The notes beneath the pieces were generated by a model, which saw nothing but the letters and a program-made list of their open reading frames with translations, made no database searches and had not been told where the DNA came from. From the NCBI GenBank assembly GCA_016205045.1, contig JACQJM010000239.1, positions 1 to 9,673 of the forward strand: 9,673 bases of DNA, read 5' to 3'. The translations under genes were made by a program, and so were the position numbers. The number at the start of each line of letters is the position of its first letter. The stretch's first letter is position 1. This document shows, piece by piece, positions 1 to 6,011 of this stretch. The stretch comes from Elusimicrobiota bacterium (GTDB lineage Bacteria > Elusimicrobiota > Elusimicrobia > JACQJN01).

Positions 1-35
1 CCACCCATCCCCTGCTAGGGTAGCGAGATGTGGTC

Positions 36-55
36 CCTGCCTGCCGGCAGGCAGG
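36..55. repeat. Perfect 20-bp palindrome, copy 1
   Basis: The 20 bases are their own reverse complement, with a centre of CTGCC|GGCAG. GGT at 32-34 and ACC at 57-59 extend the stem past one C-C mismatch. The same core recurs at 5067-5086 in a different context. From memory, short palindromes of this type, which read LPAGRQ when translated, are dispersed in many candidate-phylum genomes. Two copies in under 10 kb fit a dispersed family here. Confidence 0.85.
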
Positions 56-117
56 CACCGTTCACCTTCCGTTGCGGGACCGAGGGGCTGGAACCGGAGT
101 CACCCCTGGGCAGGACT

Positions 118-325
118 TGAAATTTTCGCTACCGGGGTTCAGGGTCAGGCGGGGTGGCCCGGGATGGCCCGGAGAAAAGCGTCTCGCAGGGCCGCACTTG
201 ACATTTGGACGGCTCGAGAGACGCAGTCCCGCCGCAGATGGCGAGGACGGTTTTCGCAGCGGCCGCCCGGGACAGGCCCTGGCCTGACCCTATTACAGAC
301 ACAGTACCATGCCCTGAAATTTTCG
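118..325. repeat. Nested direct and inverted repeats; possible small element or structured RNA
   Basis: An 11-base direct repeat (TGAAATTTTCG) lies at 118-128 and again at 315-325. Between the copies is a perfect 10-base inverted repeat, AGGGTCAGGC at 141-150 and GCCTGACCCT at 282-291. Each arm has CCCGGG a few bases further inward. A 7-base inner pair, GCGTCTC at 179-185 and GAGACGC at 218-224, could form a second stem. Direct repeats outside inverted repeats are what a small non-autonomous mobile element would leave, but they do not directly abut the inverted arms (12 and 23 bases away), which weakens that reading. A long folded RNA is the alternative. GC-rich DNA yields chance repeats, so this is tentative. 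Confidence 0.3.
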
Positions 326-361
326 GCACACCTGTAAAGAGCAATGATGCTTTGTGTTTCA

Positions 362-372
362 TATAATATAAT
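362..372 (+). promoter_or_regulatory. Candidate -10 region for the DUF1015-led unit
   Basis: Two overlapping perfect TATAAT hexamers occur at 362-367 and 367-372, just after the GC-rich region ends. The start codon at 389 lies 16 bases past the second hexamer, implying a leader of roughly 10-15 bases. No good TTGACA-like -35 box is visible at 16-18 bases upstream, and there is no Shine-Dalgarno site before 389. The position is convincing, but the promoter is inferred from the -10 alone. Confidence 0.5.
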
Positions 373-388
373 ACTCTCTGACGCTTCT

Positions 389-1564
389 ATGATCACTCTC
401 CATCCTTTCCGGGCGATTCGGTTCAATGCTTCCAAAATTCCTTTAAGTCGGGCTCTTTGCCCTCCCTATGATGCCATTTCTTCTTCTTTGGGGAGACGAT
501 TAAGAAAATATCCCGCCAATGCCATTCATCTAGAACTTCCCGAAGGCCAAGGGGATAAGAAATATAAAAATGCTTTGCAGATCTGGCGAGACTGGCGTTC
601 TCAAAGGATATTGCAGAAAGATCCTCAATCGGGGTTTTATCTGTGCGAACAAGTTTTTCCTTGGAAGGGAAAAAAATTTTAACGCCTCGGACTTTTGGCG
701 TCTCTAGAGCTAAAAAAGAATAAATCTCAAGTTTTGCCCCATGAAAGGACATTGAGCGGTCCTAAAAAAGATCGGCTGAAGCTTATCAAGATGCTTCATG
801 TAAATACCAGCCCTATTTTTGGCACTGTTTCCGATGAGAATGGGAAGGTAAGAAATTTGTTGCAGAAGTGCAGCCGATCCAAACCTCTGGTTCGGGGACA
901 GGATACTTCGGGAGTGCGGTACAGGCTTTGGCGGGTGGCGGCCCCCGAACAGATCACAAAGATCGAGAAATTATTCAAGCCTAGAAAAATTCTTCTGGCG
1001 GACGGCCATCACCGCTTTCGGGTAGCCTGTCGTTATGCGGCCAATCACCGTTCCCCTGAGGCCGGTCGCACCCTCATCTACATCTGTGCGGAACAGGATC
1101 CCGGACTTTTGATGTTTGCTACTCATCGGATAGTGTCTCAGCCGAAGGAAATAGTGGAGCGCATTCATCGTTTTTGCCGGATCATTCCCTGTGCTTCCTT
1201 AAAGGAAATGGATCGTCTATTGCAAAAGGAAAGGAGTCTCGCTGCATTTGGCTATTATAATGGCTCTCTTAATGTGGCGATTCCTTTTCGTTCTTCGGAG
1301 AGCTCTTTGGGAGTGGAATGGGTGCGGGCCCATTTATTTCGTGGGGTCTCTTTAGACAGGATCTCTTACAGCAGAGACGCACAAGAGCTGCTGCGTTGGG
1401 CCAAACACCAAAAAAAGTTGGGGATTTTTTTGAAAGAAATCAAGGTTTCGGATGTTCGCCGCTGGGTGGAAAAAGGAAGGCTTCTTCCTCAGAAGTCTAC
1501 GTTTTTCTATCCTAAAATAGCTACCGGCCTTCTGTTTAGAGAAATGGAAGAACAGAGAACGTGA
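389..1564 (+). pseudogene. DUF1015 family protein gene with one in-frame TAA
   Basis: This is a DUF1015 (PF06245-like) protein, a widespread family of uncertain biochemical role. The reading frame is continuous from ATG 389 to TGA 1562-1564 except for one TAA at 680-682, which replaces codon 98 of about 391. Family landmarks lie on both sides. Before the stop: HPFRAIRFN near the N-terminus, PPYDAISS, HLELPEG and a W-rich segment. After it: RLGLLASLEL, LPHERTLSGPKKDRL, SPIFGT, YRLWRV and LADGHHRF. Total length matches the usual 400 or so residues. Start 389 was chosen over the in-frame ATGs at 344 and 347 because the family normally begins a few residues before PFRA and because 344-388 overlaps the promoter. 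The end overlaps the next gene by four bases (GTGA). No frameshift is needed. It could be a fresh nonsense mutation, a sequence error, or readthrough. No plausible restart with a ribosome site is visible downstream. Confidence 0.85.
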
Positions 1565-2253
1565 ATACATTTTCCGTGATTCTTCCCGTGTGGAACGAAG
1601 AAGCTAGAATCCAGGATTGTCTTCTGCGCATCAGGGAGCAGAGCCCAGAGTCGGAAATTGTGGTGGTGGATGGAGGGAGTTCCGATAGAACGGCGGAACG
1701 GGCGGCAAATTTGGCGCACCGGATAGTCAAACTGTCCTATCCCAATCGGGGAGTGCAGCTTCACCGTGGGGCGGAGGCCTCCTCGGGAGAATTTCTTCTC
1801 TTTCTTCATGTCGATTGCGTGCTCCCCCGGGGTTGGCCTCACATTTTGAAAAAGAATTGGTCTGATTCCAAAGAATTGGCTGCGACCGTCTTTTCCATCG
1901 ATTATGGGCAACCCAAATTCAGGTATCATTTGATCGAAAAGGTTCAACACCTGCGCTGCCGCTGGTTTCAGGTGGTTTATGGAGACCATGCCTTCTGCGT
2001 TTCTCGCGAAATGTATGATCGTTCCGGAGGATTTCCAGCCGTTCCCCTGATGGAAGACCTCGCTTTTTGTCACAGATTAAGGTCTCTGGGAAAGATAAAA
2101 CTTTTGCCGGAAAAAGTTCAGGTGTCTCCCCGCCGCCAAATGAAAAAGGGTCCCTTGAGGAACGCTCTCTGGAACAACGTTTTACTGATACAGTACTATT
2201 TAGGAATTTCTCCAGAAAAATTGTGGCAACTTTACTACAACGCCAAACTATAA
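1561..2253 (+). CDS. Family-2 glycosyltransferase, TIGR04283 type (rSAM/selenodomain-associated transferase 2)
   Basis: A GT-A fold family-2 glycosyltransferase of 230 residues, full length for the TIGR04283 group. It is probably cytosolic and transfers a sugar from a nucleotide-sugar donor; the substrate is unknown. Visible motifs: SVILPVWNEE at 5-14, VVVDGGSSDRT at 34-44 (nucleotide binding), LLFLHVD at 79-85 (metal-binding acidic site in DxD position), YGDHAFCV at 140-147, GGFPAVPLMEDLAF at 156-169 (the ED of the acceptor and catalytic region), and a C-terminal RR..KKG..RN segment. There is no membrane anchor. It starts at GTG within a GTGA overlap with the DUF1015 gene, implying translational coupling; GGAAG at 1546-1550 is a weak ribosome site. 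Its last codons and TAA stop lie inside an inverted repeat. TIGR04283 and TIGR04282 members are often adjacent and linked to radical-SAM (ArsS, arsenosugar) loci. No radical-SAM gene is visible here, so that pathway is not assigned. Confidence 0.9.
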   Translation: MNTFSVILPVWNEEARIQDCLLRIREQSPESEIVVVDGGSSDRTAERAANLAHRIVKLSYPNRGVQLHRGAEASSGEFLLFLHVDCVLPRGWPHILKKNWSDSKELAATVFSIDYGQPKFRYHLIEKVQHLRCRWFQVVYGDHAFCVSREMYDRSGGFPAVPLMEDLAFCHRLRSLGKIKLLPEKVQVSPRRQMKKGPLRNALWNNVLLIQYYLGISPEKLWQLYYNAKL

Positions 2254-2320
2254 ACGATAAAGTATAAACTACGGAAAATCTCTTTTTAAGTTTAGCCTTC
2301 ATCGTTTAGCGTTTATAGTT
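2246..2320. repeat. AT-rich inverted repeat between the two transferase genes
   Basis: The left arm AACTATAAACGATAAA (2246-2261) matches the reverse complement of 2305-2320 at 15 of 16 positions, including an exact 11-base core (2246-2256 with 2310-2320). TAAACGAT at 2251-2258 also pairs with ATCGTTTA at 2301-2308. The left arm covers the last codons and TAA of the upstream gene, and the right arm ends four bases before the next ATG. A long AT-rich hairpin with a roughly 43-base loop could form. No U-run follows the right arm, so it does not look like a classical terminator. A small dispersed palindromic element is the better reading. Confidence 0.7.
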
Positions 2321-2324
2321 CATT

Positions 2325-2972
2325 ATGTTTGACAACATTTTGCTCCTTTTCCTGAAAGCTCCTGTTCCGGGAAAAGTTAAAACACGATTGGCCTCAACCC
2401 GCGGGATTGAAGAGGCTGCCCGACTTTATAAAGGGATGTCCGCAGAGGTGTATCGTTGTGTCAAGGAGCTCCCTGGGATCAACATGGTGGTGGCTTATGA
2501 GAGAGCCATAGAGTTTCCCAATCTGAGTTGGTTGGACGAAAAAAATCCTAATTTTATTGATCAGGAGGGCGAAAGCCTGGGAGAAAGACTGGAAAATGCT
2601 TTCCGCTGGGCATTTACGTTGGGTGCCAAACGCGTAGCGGCGCTGGGAGGTGATTCTCCCGGCTTATCTAGCGAGTGGATTCATAAGGCATTTGAGGGAC
2701 TTCATACCCATGATCTTGTTTTAGGACCAGCGGAGGATGGAGGATACTATCTGGTTGGGCTTCAGGGCCGTTCCGATTCAGGCTCAAATCGTCTTGAATC
2801 TGTTTTATTTAAGGATGTTCCCTGGTCTACGCCACAAGTTTTAAAGACCACCCTGGAAAAGTCTAAAGAGATGGGCCTAAGGTTTTCGTTGCTTCCCGTT
2901 TATTTTGACGTAGACGACGAGGAAACTCTCAAACGCTGGGAAACCCAGTCTCATAACCTCTCTAAAAGGTAG
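2325..2972 (+). CDS. DUF2064 / TIGR04282 transferase (rSAM/selenodomain-associated transferase 1)
   Basis: A 215-residue DUF2064 protein with a nucleotidyltransferase-like GT-A fold, the usual partner of the TIGR04283 glycosyltransferase encoded just upstream. The pair probably acts in the same pathway. Family motifs are all present: FLKAPVPGKVKTRL at 9-22 (phosphate and nucleotide binding loop), LGERLENAF at 85-93, ALGGDSPGL at 106-114 (metal-binding Asp), LGPAEDGGYYLVGL at 133-146, VPWSTP at 165-170 and YFDVDDEETL at 193-202. It is soluble, with no signal peptide. The ATG sits exactly where family N-termini begin, yet no Shine-Dalgarno sequence precedes it, because the right arm of the inverted repeat occupies that space. 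Translation may rely on another mechanism. The stop lies inside the terminator hairpin. Donor and acceptor substrates are not evident from sequence. Confidence 0.92.
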   Translation: MFDNILLLFLKAPVPGKVKTRLASTRGIEEAARLYKGMSAEVYRCVKELPGINMVVAYERAIEFPNLSWLDEKNPNFIDQEGESLGERLENAFRWAFTLGAKRVAALGGDSPGLSSEWIHKAFEGLHTHDLVLGPAEDGGYYLVGLQGRSDSGSNRLESVLFKDVPWSTPQVLKTTLEKSKEMGLRFSLLPVYFDVDDEETLKRWETQSHNLSKR

Positions 2973-2985
2973 CTGCTACCTTTTT
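2964..2985. terminator. Bidirectional hairpin terminator between convergent genes
   Basis: AAAAGGTAG (2964-2972) pairs perfectly with CTACCTTTT (2976-2984) around a 3-base CTG loop. The stem has a T-run on the plus strand (2981-2985) and, because its outer part is A-T, a matching T-run on the minus strand (complement of 2964-2967). It contains the TAG of the DUF2064 gene and reaches the TAA of the MFS gene, so it probably ends transcription from both sides. Confidence 0.8.
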
Positions 2986-4339
2986 ACCTTTTGAGCTCAG
3001 ATTCACGAGCCACCCGCTGTCCTTCTTCTACGTTCACAAAAGCCAGTAGGATCCCGCCCACGATAAAAAACAGAATGATGGAGAGGATTGCATTCCGACT
3101 GGACCCCGTGAACCAGACGGTGGATGCGAAGATGGCGGGTCCTAAGATTCCGGCGAACTTCTCAAACACGGAGAAAAAACCGAAAAATTCTGAAGATTTA
3201 TGCCGGGGGATCATACTGGCAAATAGAGAGCGGCTCAGGGCTTGGCTGCCACCCTGGACCGTGCCCACCAGGATGGCGAGAAGAAAGAAGTGCAGAGCGT
3301 TTTTCATCAGGTGAGCCAGTAGGCTTATGCCGATATACACCGTTAAGGATAAGAAGAGGGCCCGTTTAGTGCCTATTTTATTGGCCAGGAAACCAAACAA
3401 AAAAGAGAAGGGGATTCCCACGAACTGCACCAGAAGAATGGCTGTGATCAAGGCGCCCTGGTTTATGCCGATCTCGGTCCCATAGAGGGTGGCCATGCGG
3501 ATAATGGTGTTGATCCCATCGTTGTACACCAGAAAGGCCAGAAGCATTAAAAATGCCTGCCGGTAACGTCTTAAATCTTTCAATGTTTCTTTAAGCCTGA
3601 TAAATGTGACGTAAACGGGGTTTTCTTCGCTGGTCTCATCTGATTCCAGGGTGCGTGGCGGCTCAGGAACTTGTCGGAAGAGCGGGATGGAAAAAAGCAA
3701 CCACCACGCTGCCACGCTGAGAAATGCGAGTCTGGTAGCCATGAGAGAATCCGAGATTCCGAAAAGTTGTGGTTTCTGAATCCAGGCTAAGTTGAGCGCT
3801 AAGAGCAGTCCTCCTCCTAAATATCCCAGGGCATAGCCAGCGCTGGAGACGCGATCCATCTCTTTAGGCGAGGTGATGTGGGGTAAAAGAGAGTCATAAA
3901 ACACGGTGCTGCCAGAAGCCCCTATGTTTCCCAAAATGAACAACCACGAGGCCAGCTTCCAATCTCCCTTCTGAATAAAAAACATGCAACCGGTGGCGCT
4001 CACCCCTATACCGAGAAAAAACCCCAACATTTTCTTTTTGATGCCGGAAAAATCTGCCAAGGCGCCTAGGAGGGGAGAAAAAAAGGCCATCAAAACCATG
4101 GCGAATGTGGTGGCGGTGGCAAACCAACCACTGGCTACAGAGGGGGATAACCCGGAGGCCGCCACGCGGTAAAAATAAATGGGAAATACCGCAGCAATGA
4201 TGGTGGTGGAAAAAGCGGAATTCGCCCAGTCGTACAACGCCCAGGCGCGCAGCTCTTTCCGATGCAGGCCTAGGGATTCAAGAAATTTTGACACGAGGAG
4301 AGTATCGAATAATGCGGGGTAAAGTGTCAAATCAGACAA
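2984..4339 (-). CDS. MFS transporter, UMF1 (Atg22-like) family
   Basis: An inner-membrane transporter of 451 residues with about twelve hydrophobic segments, of the UMF1/Atg22-like branch of the major facilitator superfamily. Bacterial substrates of this branch are largely undefined; efflux is suggested for relatives. Diagnostic segments: ELRAWALYDWANSAFSTTI (29-47), SPLLGALADFSGIKKK (88-103, the MFS loop 2-3 motif), VFYDSLLPHI (146-155), SAGYALGYLGGG (166-177), YNDGINTIIRMA (272-283) and QGGSQALSRSLFASMIP (362-378), followed by EFFGFFSVFEKFAGILGP. A charged, Glu-rich cytoplasmic loop (about 224-240) separates the halves. The start used is TTG 4339, preceded by AGAGG (complement of 4348-4352) at an 8-base spacing. 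An in-frame GTG at 4294 gives an N-terminus closer to the family norm but has no ribosome site. It is divergent from the GNAT gene and convergent with the DUF2064 gene, so it is transcribed alone. Confidence 0.93.
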   Translation of the reverse strand: MSDLTLYPALFDTLLVSKFLESLGLHRKELRAWALYDWANSAFSTTIIAAVFPIYFYRVAASGLSPSVASGWFATATTFAMVLMAFFSPLLGALADFSGIKKKMLGFFLGIGVSATGCMFFIQKGDWKLASWLFILGNIGASGSTVFYDSLLPHITSPKEMDRVSSAGYALGYLGGGLLLALNLAWIQKPQLFGISDSLMATRLAFLSVAAWWLLFSIPLFRQVPEPPRTLESDETSEENPVYVTFIRLKETLKDLRRYRQAFLMLLAFLVYNDGINTIIRMATLYGTEIGINQGALITAILLVQFVGIPFSFLFGFLANKIGTKRALFLSLTVYIGISLLAHLMKNALHFFLLAILVGTVQGGSQALSRSLFASMIPRHKSSEFFGFFSVFEKFAGILGPAIFASTVWFTGSSRNAILSIILFFIVGGILLAFVNVEEGQRVARESELKR

Positions 4340-4370
4340 AGGAGAATCCTCTAGCGCGGCCAGGAAATTT

Positions 4371-4379
4371 TGGTATATT
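4371..4379 (+). promoter_or_regulatory. Extended -10 promoter element for a leaderless GNAT mRNA
   Basis: TGG followed by TATATT (4374-4379) fits an extended -10 element (TGn plus hexamer). The normal six-base gap to +1 places the transcript start at 4386, the A of the GNAT ATG. No Shine-Dalgarno site precedes that ATG, which agrees with a leaderless mRNA. The complement, CTAATATA, might also serve the divergent transporter gene. Confidence 0.5.
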
Positions 4380-4385
4380 AGATTT

Positions 4386-4925
4386 ATGGCCGAAGCTTAT
4401 GAAAAGCCCGAGACCATTTTACGAGGCAGCTCTTTCCAGCAAGAGGAATTTATTCTCCGTTTGATTGAAGAAGGAGACAATCCTCATATCGCTCATGTCA
4501 TTTGCCGGGTTATGCCCGAGTTTGGTGCTTCTGGGTCGGGATTTGCCATCAATGACCCAGAAGTGTCGGATATGTACCAGGCGTATTCTCAGGGCAGGGC
4601 GGTCTATTTTGTGTTGTGCCGGAAAGATGTGGTGGTGGGAGGAGCGGGGATCGCTCCTTTGGAAGGAGGGCCTGAAGAAGTGTGTGAACTGCGTAAAATG
4701 TATTTTCTCCCGGAAGCCAGAGGAAAAGGATTTGGACAAAGACTTTTGGATAAGTGTCTAACGGCTGCTGTGGCCAAAGGATTTAAGAGATGTTATCTGG
4801 AAACTCTCAAGGACATGACTCGGGCTCGAAAACTTTACGAGAAGAATGGATTTCTTCCTTTGGATAAACCCATGGGGAACACGGGACACTACAGCTGTGA
4901 CGCGTGGTACGCCAGAATTTTGTGA
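4386..4925 (+). CDS. GNAT family N-acetyltransferase
   Basis: A 179-residue, single-domain GNAT protein that would transfer an acetyl group from acetyl-CoA to an amine; the substrate is unknown. The acetyl-CoA site is clear: LRKMYFLPEARGKGFGQRLL (102-121) holds the beta-4 strand and the R-x-x-G-x-G pyrophosphate loop (R112, G115, G117). Next come the helix to about 131, KGFKRCYLETLKDMTRARKLYEKNGF (motif B region) and a C-terminal strand ending HYSCDAWYARIL. The N-terminal third (PHIAHVICRVMPEFGASGSGF..DPEV..MY) resembles a common uncharacterised bacterial GNAT subgroup. About 18 residues precede the usual domain start, so a slightly later start is possible, although ATG 4386 fits the promoter placement exactly. 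There is no signal or membrane segment. It is followed by the tRNA gene after 50 bases and has no clear terminator. Confidence 0.9.
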   Translation: MAEAYEKPETILRGSSFQQEEFILRLIEEGDNPHIAHVICRVMPEFGASGSGFAINDPEVSDMYQAYSQGRAVYFVLCRKDVVVGGAGIAPLEGGPEEVCELRKMYFLPEARGKGFGQRLLDKCLTAAVAKGFKRCYLETLKDMTRARKLYEKNGFLPLDKPMGNTGHYSCDAWYARIL

Positions 4926-4975
4926 AGCCTGGTTCTCCCGTCTTAGGGCCTGGTATTTTGTAAAATAAGAAGGAC

Positions 4976-5047
4976 GCCGGCGTAGCTCAATGGCAGAGCA
5001 GCTGCTTTGTAAGCAGCGGGTTGGGGGTTCGATTCCTCTCGCCGGCT
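4976..5047 (+). tRNA. tRNA-Thr (anticodon TGT)
   Basis: A complete cloverleaf can be drawn by eye. The acceptor stem is GCCGGCG (4976-4982) with CGCCGGC (5040-5046). The D arm is GCTC/GAGC (4985-4988, 4996-4999). The anticodon stem GCTGC/GCAGC (5001-5005, 5013-5017) encloses TTTGTAA, giving anticodon TGT (5008-5010), which reads ACA and other Thr codons. A five-base variable loop is followed by a T arm with loop TTCGATT (5028-5034) and stem GGGGG/CCTCT containing two G-T pairs. The discriminator is T5047. CCA is not encoded (the DNA reads TCAT), so it must be added after transcription. TAAAAT at 4961-4966 is a possible -10 box nine bases upstream, without a matching -35. Confidence 0.95.
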
Positions 5048-5064
5048 CATCGTTCTTGCGCGGT

Positions 5065-5088
5065 TCCCTGCCTGCCGGCAGGCAGGGA
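5065..5088. repeat. Perfect 24-bp palindrome, copy 2
   Basis: The same 20-base core as at 36-55 (here 5067-5086), extended by two further paired bases on each side. It begins 17 bases after the tRNA-Thr gene and lies 35 bases before the HEAT-repeat gene. It could fold into a very stable GC-rich hairpin in RNA. No T-run follows, so it is not a standard terminator, although the position would allow it to protect or help end the tRNA transcript. Confidence 0.88.
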
Positions 5089-5123
5089 TTCCGGGTGGGG
5101 GCTAAGACTTTGGTTCTCTTTCC

Positions 5124-5999
5124 ATGAAGATATTCCTGTGGCTTTTCCTTTTCCTTCCCAGCGGTGTGGTAGCCCAGCTTCCTTCTATAGAGCAGCTGGT
5201 CTCTCCCGATGAGACCGTTCGTGAAAATGCCAGTAAAAAGTTAAAGGGACTTTCGATCCAAGAGAAACAAAAGCTAGTTTCTCAGGTTACGCCTCTTTTG
5301 AAAAGTAGGGATTGGTGGGTCCGTTCGGGAGCAGTTCACACATTGGCAAATTTGGGGCCGGTGGCTAAGGGGGCGATACCCGATCTGATTGCCGTGTTAG
5401 ATAGAGATGAACCCTCCATCCGTTCCGATGCGGCCGCCGCCTTGGGAAAAATTGGGGCTAACTCCCCGGAGGTTTCCCGAGCCCTCTTGCGAGCATTAAA
5501 GCACGAGGCTCCGGTGGTGAGGATGAGCGTGGTGGAGGTCTTAGGCCAACTAAAACCAACTTCCGAAGTGATTTCCGCGCTGACTCAAGCTCTCCGGGAT
5601 AAAGAGTGGACGGTGCGCACCAGTGTCGTGAAAGCCTTGGGGAAGACAAGGCCGACAACCAAGAAAGTCGCCAAGGCGTTAGTTCAGTCGCTCAAGGATG
5701 ATAATTTTGTGGTGCGCCTTAGTGTGGCCGAAATTCTGGGAGACGTCGGCCCGCGCATTCCCCAGGTGGTTCCTGCGTTGGTGCAAGCCTTGAAGGATGA
5801 AAACTACGTCGTCCGATCTAATGCGGCAGAGGCTTTAGGCAAGATGAAAGCCAGTGGTCCGGCGGTGGTCGCCGCGCTTGCCCAAATCCTTCAGGAAGAG
5901 AAGAACGATAAGGTACGCATCAGCGCCACGTTAGCACTGATGAGGATGGGAACACCCGAGGCTGCCCAGGCTCTTAAGCAGTCGAGGGGACGTCCGTAG
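5124..5999 (+). CDS. Exported HEAT-repeat (PBS-lyase-like) protein
   Basis: A 291-residue protein made almost wholly of HEAT_2-type alpha-helical repeats, which serve as protein-binding scaffolds; no enzyme active site is visible. Residues 1-17 form a signal peptide: K2, a hydrophobic core FLWLFLFL, then a VVA|Q cleavage site. The protein is therefore probably periplasmic or extracellular. After a short linker, about seven repeats of 32-33 residues run in regular register, each built on a D/E-x-x-x-VR-x-x-A/V-x-x-ALG core (for example DWWVRSGAVHTLANLG, EPSIRSDAAAALGKIG, NFVVRLSVAEILGDVG, NYVVRSNAAEALGKM). The repeats are similar enough to suggest fairly recent internal duplication. No Shine-Dalgarno site precedes ATG 5124; the start is fixed by the signal peptide. 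The helicase-nuclease gene begins 12 bases after the stop, so co-transcription is likely, but a functional link across the membrane is not obvious. Confidence 0.88.
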   Translation: MKIFLWLFLFLPSGVVAQLPSIEQLVSPDETVRENASKKLKGLSIQEKQKLVSQVTPLLKSRDWWVRSGAVHTLANLGPVAKGAIPDLIAVLDRDEPSIRSDAAAALGKIGANSPEVSRALLRALKHEAPVVRMSVVEVLGQLKPTSEVISALTQALRDKEWTVRTSVVKALGKTRPTTKKVAKALVQSLKDDNFVVRLSVAEILGDVGPRIPQVVPALVQALKDENYVVRSNAAEALGKMKASGPAVVAALAQILQEEKNDKVRISATLALMRMGTPEAAQALKQSRGRP

Positions 6000-6011
6000 T
6001 CACAAAGATTC

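Larger units (their letters stand above)
1..388. other. GC-rich region without a convincing gene
   Basis: No gene is supported here. Several frames stay open, including plus frame 2 from the window edge to a TAA at 335-337. The implied peptides are rich in Arg, Gly and Pro, show no family motif, and run straight through a perfect DNA palindrome, as expected of chance openness in GC-rich DNA. Base composition is clearly more GC-rich than the genes to the right, then switches to AT-rich at about 340-380, where the promoter of the next gene lies. The stretch holds the palindrome at 36-55 and a set of direct and inverted repeats at 118-325, listed separately. A structured RNA or a small mobile repeat is possible but unproven. 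The 3' end of an upstream gene in frame 2 cannot be fully excluded. Confidence 0.6.

Noticed and set aside
30..337. Possible protein-coding frames across the GC-rich left end.
   Set aside because: They are low-complexity Arg/Gly/Pro peptides without motifs, run through a DNA palindrome and have no ribosome site; chance openness in GC-rich DNA is enough.
670..682. The A-run followed by a T-run before the TAA as a programmed frameshift site in the DUF1015 gene.
   Set aside because: The conserved downstream half is in the same frame as the upstream half, so no frame change is needed; only one codon is affected.
680..682. TAA reassigned to an amino acid in this organism.
   Set aside because: TAA ends the TIGR04283 and MFS genes at natural family lengths, so a general reassignment does not fit.
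1507..2073. A 188-codon open frame on the minus strand opposite the glycosyltransferase gene.
   Set aside because: It lies antisense to a gene with full family motifs and shows no motif of its own; it is a shadow frame.
5065..5088. The palindrome after the tRNA as an intrinsic terminator.
   Set aside because: No T-run follows the hairpin and an identical core occurs in an unrelated place, so a dispersed repeat explains it better.
4976..5088. The tRNA 3' end as an attachment site of an integrated element.
   Set aside because: No integrase gene and no second copy of the tRNA 3' sequence is visible in the window.
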